DNA from: Cryoendolithus antarcticus
Lineage: Eukaryota > Ascomycota > Dothideomycetes > Cladosporiales > Cladosporiaceae
Length of the DNA: 64,000 bases
Reading direction: 5' to 3'
Assembly (NCBI GenBank): GCA_002077065.1
Contig: NAJO01000004.1
Coordinates: 558,001 to 622,000 of the forward strand
Shown: piece after piece, positions 1 through 10,540 of the stretch
Layout: every line of letters begins with the position of its first letter
Position numbering within the stretch: the first letter of the stretch is position 1
Position numbers and translations under genes: made by a program
The notes under the pieces: generated by a model
What the model was told of the DNA's origin: nothing
Seen by the model: the letters and a program-made list of their open reading frames with translations, nothing else
Database searches by the model: none

Positions 1-870
1 CAGAAGACAGCAATAGTAACGGGTGGCTGTGGCGGACTTGGGCGTGCCATTGCAGAGGCGTTCCTCGAAGCCGGTACAAACGTGATTACTTGCGACATTA
101 ACGACGATCTAATCTCCGACTTCAAGGAGAAAGTCTCGACCGCGCATGCAGACCGCACCCTCGTGCTCAAATTGGACATCACGAAAGACGGCAGCATCGA
201 TGAGCTCTTCGCTGAGGGAAAGAAAGTCTTCAAGTCCATTGACTTTGTCGTCAACAATGCTGGAAGAATCGACAAATTTGACCCGGTCGGTGCCATGGAC
301 AAAGCGATCTGGGACGCCGTAATCGCGTTGAACCTCACTGCGCCTGCTTTGGTCTGTAAAGCCGCCGTCAACGAGTTCTTAAGCGAAGGGAAGAAGGGAG
401 CTATCGTGAACATCGGCTCAATCGCATCGTTCAGAGGCTTCACATGCGGTATATTTCACCTGCGCAAAGCCTCAGTCCAATCTGGCTGACGTTCTGTAGG
501 CGCGGCATACACAGCCAGTAAGCATGGTCTTCTTGGCCTGACCAAGAACACTGGCTTCTTCTACGCATCGAAAGGCATCCGGTGCAACGCCATTCTGCCA
601 GGTGGTATGGCCACCAACATCGCAAACTCGCTTGCCCAAGGCGTGAACATGGAAGGCATGGGTGCCATGCGTATCACTTGTAAGTTGTTGGATAGCCCAA
701 GCTGCAATCGTTGGAGAGATGCGACTGACGACCTGATGGTTCCGGAGAAGGCTGATTTGCAAGTCGATACTGCGAAAGTGTCCGCACTGGTGTTGTACCT
801 CTGTTCCGACGCTGCCTCGATCATAAACGGCGCTGCATGGACGGCTGATGGCGGCGCTACAGCGAATTAA
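1..870 (+). CDS. SDR family oxidoreductase, 5' truncated by window edge
   Basis: This is a classical NAD(P)-dependent short-chain dehydrogenase/reductase, probably FabG-like, substrate unknown. The reading frame is open from base 1, so the start lies outside the window. The cofactor motif TGGCGGLG falls at about nt 19-42, the NNAG motif follows near nt 253, the catalytic serine lies in NIGSIAS near nt 409-429, and YTASK supplies the Tyr and Lys just after the intron. Exons are 1-448 and 500-870. The 51-nt intron starts GTATAT and ends TAG, and removing it joins a Gly codon in frame. A GTAAGT at 680 could suggest another intron, but no acceptor there keeps the frame, so I read through it. The protein ends with the usual NGA...DGG SDR tail and TAA. 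Confidence 0.85.
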
Positions 871-3193
871 GGTCCCAAAGGATAGGGGAAGAAGTGTGCA
901 ATGGAGAACAGCTCAAGTGCTCCCATGCTGGACTATCGCCAGTGGAGTATGGAAAGCTGCCTTCATGACGAGGCAGGTGGTCTCGTCTGTAGTGTGCGTC
1001 GAAGAAATAAGAGGTGGGGTCGAGATAAGGTTGTACTTACATACCGATCAACAACCACGCAGCTCTTTGATGAGGAAGGTGCTACCTACACAACCGCTTA
1101 CTCTCGCCTCTTGTAGAATCTAGAATTGAGATTATTGCGCGCTTGCATCGGCACCAAATGCTCTGGTGTAGCATGTTGTTGTTGGTCGAATTATCGTGAA
1201 CATGACATTCGTCTGAGCAGTCACTGATCACGATGGCAGCTGTGACAGCTTCCATTCGTACTCCGAACACTGCCCAAGCTGAGGTAGATTGTGTGTCACC
1301 GACGCAGTCTCAACTTCGGCCTGGTAACATCGCACTGATATGCTCGCACCGACCCGCCGCCCCAGCGTGATCGCGAACATCTCGAGGCTCCTGATGATTG
1401 TGAGCCGTCTCTGGATCAGCCGAATTGTATTCCTGGACTGCTGGATAGCTGAGGAGACCATGGACCACTCTAATCTTCTTCGAGACGAATGATGATGGCA
1501 GAGTGTAACTTACAGCCGCAATACGAGCATCGCGTTGTCACGAGACAGCAATACCACAAAGCACAGAGCGACATCGTACCTGCATTCAGCATGCCATATG
1601 TGTTGGTGTCCGGCATTTGACATCTGCGGTCCAGGCGAGAGAGCTGAGACCTGCGGGTAAAGTTGCGCAGAAGATGGCGCCAGCTCATTTACAGGCTAAA
1701 GAGCTTAGGGCTGTAATTGGCCTTCGAAGGAGATGTTCCGGACGCCGCTAATGAGCTGCAACTCATGTACAGTACGCCTCTCGCCGCATTGCAAACATGA
1801 GCAACGAGAGATGCACTTATTAGCAACACTAACGAGGGGGCAGCTTTCAATCCGACAACGCAAACAGTACCGATGAGTTGACTTCCAGCTAGCGGCTCTG
1901 CTGCCCGTCCACGATCCGCCCAGGTTCAAGCCTCTTGCGTACTTGTTCTGCGGGCCGGATTAAGGTAAGGTGGATATGCAGAAGGACAAACATAGCGGTT
2001 GCGGGCTGCAAGGTGAGCTCCCGGAGTAAGCCTGGCTGTTTTACCACTGTGTTGGGTCTCGCGTGAAAGAGCGTGCATACGGGTCACGGAGCCATAGTGA
2101 TTTTGTTGTTGGAACGGCGTCTCGACTTCTCACCAGCGCTGCGACACGGTTTTGAGCGGACTTCAAAGACTTGAAGTATCGCATCAAATACAGAAAGTAT
2201 ATCTCAAGTGCGAGCCTCGGAGGCGGGGCAGGGTGTGGCGGATGGCACTCTGCATGGAGCAAACATGACAGATGACTGTAGCGAATTGAGATCTCCTAGC
2301 GGCCAATCGCTTTGCGGTTGCTGCAAGCGATAACAACTGACTGTACCCAGACGATGCTCATGGCGAGGCGCACACAACACAGTGATGAGCCATCTCCTCG
2401 AGGTCAGCACCAGTGCTTGTGCGCGATATGCTACGATGGTATTTCGAATCCTCGCCCTTCAAATACCACTTGGTCGATGATACAAGCTACCACCGCATGG
2501 TGACAAGCACTCGTCTACATTCTGGGCAAGCGCCTCCTGGGACGCTAGTGAACCAGGGTGCGTCAGCCAAGCGCATCTCAACCCGTGATCCGTCCATGAC
2601 CAAAGCAGATTCGTTTCCAAATCTCCATTCGCGGGGACGAGTCTGGGGCGCGTCATGGATCGTCAGCCGAGCATTCATATCATTGGCAGAGTCCGGAGTC
2701 AATCGCATGATGGAGTGAACATCTCCACGGCTGGAATGGCATCCTGAAGAAACAGCAAATGCGCTCGACGACAAGACTCGACGGATGCACACGGCACGCT
2801 CGGTCTCGCGAGGCTGGCGAAAGTCGTCTGATCGCCATGCTCAGCAATCAATTTGCCGGACCTGTGAGAGATGACCTCCCCTGGTCTCCATTTGTCCTCA
2901 GAACCGAATGCCGCTTCAGGCTCCACACTCTCTCCAGACTGTTTCCATCTTCCGATGAGAGTCTCCCCACACACACATGCGCGCTGCTCACCCCGTTGCC
3001 GTTGCTCTCATCTCTGCTAGAGTGGCGCTAGTGACTGTAAGCCGTGCTCGTTGACAAGCTACAGTATATATCCATCCCGGTCCTCGCGTTGCTACTCTGT
3101 TCTCCACTTTGCGATTTCCAAAAGACGTTGGTAGTGTTTGTTGTTTTTGTCTTCCCTTCTTGCACTATTCTAGCGAAGGCACTTCCAGTAACA
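871..3193. other. Gene-poor stretch, no recognisable gene
   Basis: All open frames here are short, overlap each other on both strands and have no recognisable domain or clean splice structure. The last 200 bases before the acetate transporter are pyrimidine-rich and hold a TATATA at 3065-3070. I found no tRNA boxes or transposon motifs. Confidence 0.5.
3065..3070 (+). promoter_or_regulatory. Possible TATA element upstream of acetate transporter
   Basis: TATATA lies about 125 bp before the ATG at 3194 and is followed by a CT/T-rich tract (about 3095-3170), the usual arrangement around fungal transcription starts. This is position and sequence only; no start site is known. Confidence 0.3.
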
Positions 3194-4182
3194 ATGGCCA
3201 CCTCTCACGATGCCGCGGCGCTCAACGTCGAGAAAGATGTCAACGGCATCAACGGACATGACCACGCTGCCGCGACCAAGCAGCGCAAGCCGTACGACTA
3301 TGGCGGAAACCCGCTTGCCCACGTCAACACCGGCGACTCTGTCCGTCTCCCTGCCTTTGGTGGTGAATTCCAGCCAGGTGCCTACAGATCCACTGAGGGT
3401 CGCAAATTCGCCAACCCTGCGCCTCTCGGCCTGAGCGCTTTCGCCCTGACGACCTTCCTCTTGTCATGCATTAACTTGGGTACTCGAGGAATCGGCGAGC
3501 CCAGCCTGGTCATCGGCGCTGCGTTCGCCTACGGTGGACTAGTGCAATTGCTCGCTGGCATGTGGTGAGTAAAGACAGAAAGCACGCGCGAAACGTCCGA
3601 TTCTAACGTGTCGTGTCCAGGGAAATGGCTGTGGGCAACACCTTCGGTGCCACCGCTCTCTCCTCATACGGTGGCTTCTGGATCGGCACAGCCATCATCC
3701 TCACCCCAGGTGGCTTCGAGATCATCTCCACGCTCGAAGAAAAGTCACCATACCCCTTTCTGAACTCCTTCGGTATATACCTCATGGGCTGGTTCATCTT
3801 CACAACGATCTTGCTACTCTGCACCCTCCGCTCCACCCTGGCCTTCTTCCTGCTGTTCTTCATGCTGGACTTGGCGTTCTTGTGCCTTGGCATTGGATAC
3901 CTGGAGAACAGCACTGGAGCCCCCAACGGGGCTCTGATCAAGGCTGGTGGTGCGTTCGGCATCTTGGCTGCATTCTTGGCTTGGTATGGCTTTCTCTAGC
4001 GAACCGTTACGAGTTCCATGTGCTGACAATTTCCCTACAGGTACAACGCTCTCGCTGGTATTGCCGACAGCAGCAACTCCTTCTTCCTCATTCCCGTGCT
4101 GCACTTCCCGTGGTCTGACAAGGGCCGGCAGGCGCGCAGCAAGGTCGACAACAGCGAGGCGCGTGCTGCCGAGACTGTTTAG
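3194..4182 (+). CDS. Acetate/succinate transporter, GPR1/FUN34/YaaH (Ato) family
   Basis: This is a plasma-membrane six-helix transporter of the AceTr family, which in fungi carries acetate and other short carboxylates. Exons are 3194-3564, 3621-3983 and 4041-4182, giving 291 residues. Both introns (56 and 57 nt) split Trp codons and have GTGAGT/GTATGG donors and CAG acceptors. The family signature NPAPLGL follows a hydrophilic N-terminal region of about 75 residues. Six hydrophobic segments follow, starting with GLSAFALTTFLLS. The length matches fungal Ato proteins. The ATG is the first in frame after a pyrimidine-rich leader. It has no obvious partner nearby. I cannot tell the Ato1/Ato2/Ato3 subgroup by eye. 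Confidence 0.93.
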
Positions 4183-4912
4183 ACATTTTTCAGGCGAGGA
4201 TGATCTTGGTGGATGTGTTCGGGAAAACTGGCTGTGGTTTGCGCAGAGGCGATATGATACCATTTACTTACACATAATTGCGGTTCTTCATCATCTTCAG
4301 AACCTGGCTATCTCCGTGCTCTCGTAACATGCGCTTCCTTACGACGTATCTCTTGCAATCGCACCTTCGCGCTCAACCCATGGATCTGTTACTCATTCTG
4401 AGCTTGTGCGGAGTGAAGTCCCTCCCGTGGCGCACATTGACTTCCTCATCCCGTCGCCTACCGTAGAGCGGTTCCTCCATTGTACTGTACAGTATCGGCT
4501 TGCCACGTGTGATTCCTGCAGCAGCTACGTCGTGTTCCATCTATCCGTTGTACGCGTAAAATCCGAAATCTTGACCAACTCGTGACTTGCGTCGCACGAC
4601 TGCTTCTCCGCGCTTGTCTCATCCTTCCATGCGAAACGCACATTGCAGTCAAGCATCAGATGACCTAGTAGGCGTACTGGTGTGGTAGAACCGTGGCGTA
4701 TGGGTGCTTGTGTGGATCGCCGAGCAGGCGGATGCTCGACTTACCGAAATCGGGTCCTCCAGTGCTCGCAGTTATACCAATGAGCCTGGGTATGGCAGTC
4801 ATACTGCTGAGCTGGTGATCCAACGCTCTGCCGCCGTCAATCAGACGCTCGTCGTGGTATGATGCTCATCGATCAGACGTGGTCGTGGCCCACAGGCCAT
4901 TCACTTGCGTGT
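4183..4912. other. Intergenic region, nothing recognised
   Basis: This is the convergent space between the acetate transporter (+) and the Cys-rich protein (-). Only short overlapping frames are present. Confidence 0.5.
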
Positions 4913-5578
4913 TCAGCGAGCACATGCGCGACACTTCCGCCCTTGATCCCATACTGCGCATATCTCACAAACTGTTCTCCGACACGATGCACAGGCTTTG
5001 TCATCACTCAGTCCTCCACCAAAAGTGTTGACGTCTCTCGCACCTTCCGGCAGGAGCGACCCATCGCAGTCATCGCACCTTCCCCGACTGTAAACTTGGG
5101 TGGCGACCTCCATAACGCGAGGTCGAGATGGCAGAGGTTGCGAGATATTCCAGAACGCGTGGAGCGTGCTCTTCTGTGGCGCCGTGGTTTGAGCTGGTTC
5201 GACAGGAGGGAGCATTGGCTGATCGTCTGGACGCAGGCGCTGCGCTTCGAAGAGCTTCGTTAATGTGCTTGCTGCTCCGCGGTCAGTCCCAGATCTAGAC
5301 TGAGAGGACTTTGTCATCTGCTCGATCCTATTGCACATACTGTATACGTCTTCTTCGTCCGGTCGATCGTCGCGATGCCTTTTGCGGGTCCTCGAGGGTA
5401 GGTGGCGAGGCTCGTCTAAGTAGGTAGGCCAGGACCACGTAGGCTTCGCGTATAGTGCGGCAACTGGCTTGCTGTGCGTGTAGAAAGAGGGTATGGGGCT
5501 GCCGCCACTCGAAGCTGTAGAGGTGTAGGGGCTGGGGGACGAGAGCACTGGACTGGAGCGTTTGCGTTTGATGGCCAT
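4913..5578 (-). CDS. Conserved-looking Cys-rich C-terminal protein, unknown function
   Basis: I do not recognise a named family. The single exon encodes 221 residues from the ATG at 5578, which begins MAIKRKRS. An in-frame ATG 13 codons upstream (5617) is possible. The N-terminal two thirds are Ser/Pro/Arg-rich and probably disordered, with a basic patch near the start that could act in nuclear localisation. The C-terminal 55 residues hold eight cysteines as CxxC, then about 22 residues later CxxC...CxxC, then CxxC as the last motif. This looks like a treble-clef or RING-like zinc site. It is divergent from the MEMO homologue, with 273 bp between start codons. The Cys pattern makes a real protein much more likely than a chance frame. 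Confidence 0.7.
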   Translation of the reverse strand: MAIKRKRSSPVLSSPSPYTSTASSGGSPIPSFYTHSKPVAALYAKPTWSWPTYLDEPRHLPSRTRKRHRDDRPDEEDVYSMCNRIEQMTKSSQSRSGTDRGAASTLTKLFEAQRLRPDDQPMLPPVEPAQTTAPQKSTLHAFWNISQPLPSRPRVMEVATQVYSRGRCDDCDGSLLPEGARDVNTFGGGLSDDKACASCRRTVCEICAVWDQGRKCRACAR

Positions 5579-5851
5579 GGCGTTTGCGCGCGTGATGACG
5601 ATTGCCCGACCGTGCAATGGCCAGTATCCTGCAGTCGAGGAATGCGAGGCTAACGCTACTAGCTAGTGCTGCTGATAGTTTGCGCGTACATGGGTTTGCA
5701 ATACTGAGAAAAGGATGGAAGGTTTGGACACTCTACGCGTCCGAGACGCGCTGTTGAGAAAGAAGCACATCCCTGCTAGTGATCTCATGCCATTCGAATG
5801 CACCCCACCAACACCAGCCGGCTGCAACAGCTCAGAAGTACTTCCAACAAG

Positions 5852-7008
5852 ATGTCTTCATCTCAGTCAATCCGCGATTCTTCTCACGCAGGCTCGTGGT
5901 ACTCGTCGAGCAAGTCCAAACTCGATGGCGAGCTCGAAGGATGGCTGAATGCTGTCAAGACGCCAGTGAAATGCATCGGACCCGAGTCTGAAGGCGAGAC
6001 GATTGATCAGCTCCCTGTGCCTGGCGCGAGAGTCATCATAGCACCGTGAGTGTTGTTTTAGTGTAGATATCGGCGAATTAGGTATGCAAGCTGAGAACCC
6101 TCGCAGACATGCCGGATATGCATACTCTGGCCCAGCAGCTGCATGGGCATACAAGGCCTGGGATGTGAGCAAGACGTAAGCGTGGCGAATGGTTCATATC
6201 ACATCGAGCACATCTGACAAGTCGAAGGAAGCGAGTCTTCCTTCTCGGTCCCTCACATCACTACCATTTGAACGGAGCAGCTCTCTCACGCATGACCCAC
6301 TATGCCACTCCACTCGGTGACCTCACAGTCGACCGCGAGACCACTGGCGAACTGCACAAGACTGGCCAATTCGAGCTGATGTCGCAGAGCGTCGATGAGG
6401 ACGAGCACAGTCTCGAAATGCACCTTCCATACATCCACAAGATGCTGTCGAAGTACGTCTCACTGCTATGGTGGGCCAAGGCAACATGTCGCTGATCGAC
6501 CGCCAGGGTTCACGGCACTTCTCTTTCCACACTAGTCCCCATCATGATAGGCTCAACGTCCACCTCTACTGAACGTTCCCTCGCGAAGATACTCGCGCCT
6601 TATCTCTCAGACCCAACAAACGCTTTCGTAATCTCCTCAGACTTTGCACACTGGGGCACCCGCTTCGGCTACACTTACTATGCCCCCTCGTCCGGTAATC
6701 CGACGTCACTCTCTCGCTCCTCCAAGTCTCCCAAAGATCCCGAGATCCACGAGAGCATCCGGCAAGTGGACTTTGAGTCCATGGCGACTTGCGAAAGTGG
6801 AAGTCATGAGGGCTGGGGCAAGGAGCTGAGGCGGACAGGCAACACCGTGTGTGGCCGGCATCCGATCGGCGTGATGTTGGCTATGATGGAGGAGGTTGAT
6901 GTGGGGAATAAAGGGAGGTTCAGGTTCGTGAGGTACGAGAGGAGTAGTCTGGTGCGAAGTATAGGTGAAAGTAGCGTGAGCTACGCTAGTGCCTTTGCGG
7001 TGATTTAG
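5852..7008 (+). CDS. MHO1: MEMO1-like protein (Memo family)
   Basis: This is a homologue of the MEMO1 / yeast Mho1 family, whose members resemble extradiol dioxygenases and have been described as metal- or haem-binding redox regulators. Exons are 5852-6045, 6107-6175, 6228-6452 and 6507-7008 (329 residues). Introns are 52-61 nt and have good GT-AG signals. Family signatures are intact: HAGYAYSGP across the first junction, LLGPSHHYHLNG in exon 3, DEDEHSLEMHLPY before the third intron and SSDFAHWG in exon 4, with the conserved His/Asp/Cys residues present (CGRHPIG near the C-terminus). A further in-frame ATG at 5798 would add 18 residues; I chose 5852 because the family usually starts just before this point. 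Confidence in the family is high; the biochemical role in fungi is not settled. Confidence 0.92.
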
Positions 7009-7177
7009 CTTCATACATAGTAGTGATCTTGCGATCAAAGCAACCTCAATCTATCCTAAAGTCTCCTGCGCCGTGAGGCTTCCCAACAGTCGTGACAGTC
7101 TAGTAGTCCCATGTTACCATAACGCCGACACCATTAGACTGGCCTGATACGCCCGTCCGTCCCAGTACTACCTACGA

Positions 7178-8065
7178 TCAAGCCCACTTGCCCTCATCCT
7201 TGAGCTTCTTCGCAGAGATGGATTCGATGCGCACTTGCTTGCCAGTGTTATGGACGACTGGCTTCGTCTTCTTCGAGGGAGACTTGCCGCTTTGCTCCGA
7301 AGGGCGGATTTGGCCCTGAGAGTGGACACCGTAGGACTGCGGAGAGGGCTTCCGTGGTGTGGACATGTTGGCGAGCATGATCGCTGTGTCCTGTTGGGAC
7401 GCTGAGCTCGATTGGTCCCGCGAGTCGGACGATGAACCAGGTCCGGGTGCCGAAGTGTAGGATGTGCTGGATGAAGGCAGTGAGGTGGCGCTGGTTTGAG
7501 TCAAAGTGAGAGTATCGTCTTTCCGGGCGGATGAAGGAAAATCAGCGAGCTTGGAGTCGCGTTTACTTTGCGGCTGGGTGTTGGTGATGTCCCTGTCAGC
7601 CGACAGCGCGGCGGAGTCGGTCGGTAGATCCAGAGAATATAGGCGTACCTGGTCGGACTGGAAGCTTGCGCTTGTGTCGTGTGTAGCGTCTGGTGTGACC
7701 TGAGCTGGTAGCCGGGAAGGAAACTTTCGAATCCCTGATCTGTGTGAACGAGGTGTGTCGTCCCTTGCGTGAAGGTTGTCTCAGACGAAGCTACTGATTT
7801 GTGCTGGCGACCAGTGGGACGGAGGTAGCGTAGTCGAGACTTTGGGCCGGCTTCGCTATGTGTAGGATAAATGGCGAGAGACCTGTATGAGACTTGGAAG
7901 CGATGTATTGCTAATATATTGCAGGTGCAAGACGGTAGGTAATTGGGTTCGATGTGTGTGAATTGAGATAGATGAACGAGAAGAAGAAACCTTGACAAAC
8001 CCATTCACCTCGTTGCGAACCCAGTCCGCACTGCCCGCGAGGCCTTCGGACACAGGGCAACTCAT
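7178..8065 (-). CDS. Uncharacterised Ser/Pro-rich protein, three exons
   Basis: No family is recognised. The best model has exon 1 from ATG 8065 to 7991 (or to 8009, where a better GTGAAT donor keeps the same phase), exon 2 7910-7795 and exon 3 7739-7178, giving 250 or 244 residues. The junctions restore one continuous frame: a TTAG acceptor before QYIASKSH, a GTAGCT donor that removes an in-frame TAG, and a CAG acceptor before SGIRKF. The middle is Ser/Thr-rich and low complexity. The C-terminus is basic (KKTKPVVHNTGKQVRIESISAKKLKDEGKW) and looks like the conserved part. It is convergent with the MEMO gene, 169 bp apart. Without transcripts the first donor is uncertain. Confidence 0.6.
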
Positions 8066-10540
8066 GGGCGCGGCCCCAGGGCGGCCCTCCAGTCGAAGGC
8101 AGCAGCCGGGCGCAGCCAGGGCCAATGCGAACTCTGAAACCCGAACATGTCCAAGGTCGTGATCAGTGACTCACACTTCGAGAAGCCTGAAGAACGAAAC
8201 ATTCGATAAGATGACGCAGTGGTCTGGGCGATGTTCACAGAGATGTCGTTGCCTCGTAGGATCATACCCTTTGACAGCTGAGGTGCCCCCCCGGTCGGCT
8301 CGGTTAAGCTGCTGAGCCTCGCGTTGGCATGGCGGAGCCAATGGCAGCGCTGGACAACGAGGCAATGCAAGGCACGCGGCCTTGGATGGTCAGACGATGA
8401 GGCATCTCGCGGATTGGATGACTCGAAACCAATGAGCAGTTGTGTTGATGCCTTCTTGCCTTGATGGTCGGGTTGCATTGACAAGTCGGAAGCACCGCCG
8501 TGCCAGATGACTCAGCGGCTTGACCTGTTCCGTGTTTTGGCACGACAATGGCGATGAGGTACATACTTCCATTGCTTGTGCACAACAGAGCGGCAATCAG
8601 TCCTACGAGACATGACTTGACTCCGCGGGTTGCGACACGATCTGTCTCTTGGCTCTTCGACGTCAGTGGAGGGCGTACTATTGACCCCGGGCCCCATCGC
8701 CGTTGCACTATCGGCGCCTCGTCCTAGACAGCGCGAACACAATTGACACGCCGAGGCTACTATTCTGAGCATCACCGTTCGAGCAGTCGATGTCAATCCA
8801 ATCGACGAACACTGCGGACGCAAAGTCTGTTTGCCCATTTCGATTGCGGATGCCATGTTTCAACCACGCGCGGCTCTGCTTGCCGACTGCTGGATCTTCG
8901 CGCAGATCATTGCGCGATTGTAGGGCTGGTGCCACTACTCGGAATGTCGCGCACTGGAGTTGATGCACTGTTCTACGAGACGCGCTCTTGGTCATCGGCA
9001 AGCACTGGGTGCCGCTTTCGACTCTCGACACCTAGGTACATCTCGTACACATATGTGATCCAGCGGATTCCTACGAGCAACGGTGCTATGACCAGGCCTG
9101 CATGTGCTCGACTACACATGCGCCTGAGCCCGTGTCCATTGCTATGTAGCCGCACAAATCGTGTCACGACAATGTCTTCACTGGGACCGTGTTGTGCAGC
9201 GTGGACCCGAACAAGTATGTCCCAGCTTTGATCAACGCTACCTGGACTCAGCCGCCTGAATCTCTACAGTGCTCCCTCCAGAAGTCTGAGACGTGGCTAG
9301 GGCGCTTACCAGCTCAGACTTAGCAGGGCTTGGCTTTACTGCTACGTCTGTGAGAAGCGTGGGTCTGGAAAGACAGGCTTGTCGCTCCTTGACGGTCCGC
9401 TGTAGTGAGTGTACTTATAGAAGCCCAGTAGTGTTTCGGACTTTTGGGGACGAAGAGGCAGAAGCTCCAGTACGCACAGGTGATGAGAGCACGAGGTGAA
9501 GAAGATCAAATGTCTCGAGGAAAGATCCAAGGACGCATTCCGATTTCTAGAAGTCAATGCTCATGGTGCCGCTTTCGGCAGCTGTCTCCACGGAGCCATC
9601 TAGATTCGGTCACTGCAAGCCACAGAGCACGTGCAGCTGGCAGTTGAACATCCAACACATGAACACTCTTGGCAAGCCCCCCGAGCACAACTATCACAGA
9701 CCATTGATGGGTGCCAATGCTGGCTAGCAAGAGCTTCTCGTCATCTACCGATCCATCTTTTCATGGAAATAGTATCATGTAGGCTTCAGCATACTAGATG
9801 GCTGAACCCGTGGAGCTCGACAACGGACCCTGCGTACCCTTGGATAGTATCGTAAAGGGACTTCGAGATTGCACGCACGTCTCGATACTGCACAATCAAT
9901 GCACGCACGCCATTCCTAGTGTTGAGAACGATGTCGTGGATGTGTACTCGTGGGTTCTCGCGAACGGGCCGTCCTCCCCCGCTTCATTCAGGAACGCACC
10001 TGCCAAGCGTGTCTCCTTTTGGGAGGTCTTTAAATTTGGGTCGTCTTGGCCAACCTCACGCTCCACTTCAATCTGTTTTGACCCACACGCGACAGTCACA
10101 ACACCCAGAACGACGATAAGTCATCCTCTAGAGCGCTCTGGGCTGGTGAACGGAGTCTCGGGATCACCATGTTGCAGATTCTCGCTTCTTTCCATCAAGT
10201 CAACCAGTGCCCCATGTGTCGTGGTAGCCCGATGAGTCGCCGTTTACAGTCAGCCACATTCAGACCAGAACACCTCGTGAGTCCCAATGTGGACGATGTG
10301 GCGGCAGTATAGTTCGACAGGTGACAGCCAGGTACGTTGACGGCTGATGGCTGTCTGGTATGCTTAAACGCTTTCCTCCTACATCCCTAGTAAACGTCCT
10401 TTTCCACCATCGTCAGAGGCCCTTGTAGCCGTCCACTCGCTTCTCAAATCCCCTGTCAAGACTTCCAGTGCTATTATGCACACACTCTCGTTAATTTCGA
10501 TTCTATCAACGCGATCTTGAGAGACACAGGACTCATCGCC
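8066..10540. other. Gene-poor stretch of about 2.5 kb
   Basis: No convincing gene is present. The longest ATG-started frame on the + strand (9798-10235, 145 codons) has neither domains nor splice support. The last part (about 10380-10540) must include the promoter and leader of the large secreted protein. Confidence 0.5.

Noticed and set aside
680..750. Second intron in the first SDR gene (GTAAGT at 680)
   Set aside because: Available acceptors give 68 or 71 nt, neither divisible by three, which would break the frame that continues to the normal SDR C-terminus.
1921..1940. GGTTCAAGCC resembling a tRNA B box
   Set aside because: No A box or foldable cloverleaf upstream; I found no tRNA in the window.
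9798..10235. 145-codon + frame starting MAEPVELDNG
   Set aside because: It has an ATG and reads fairly well, but there is no domain, repeat or splice evidence and frames of this length occur by chance at this GC content.
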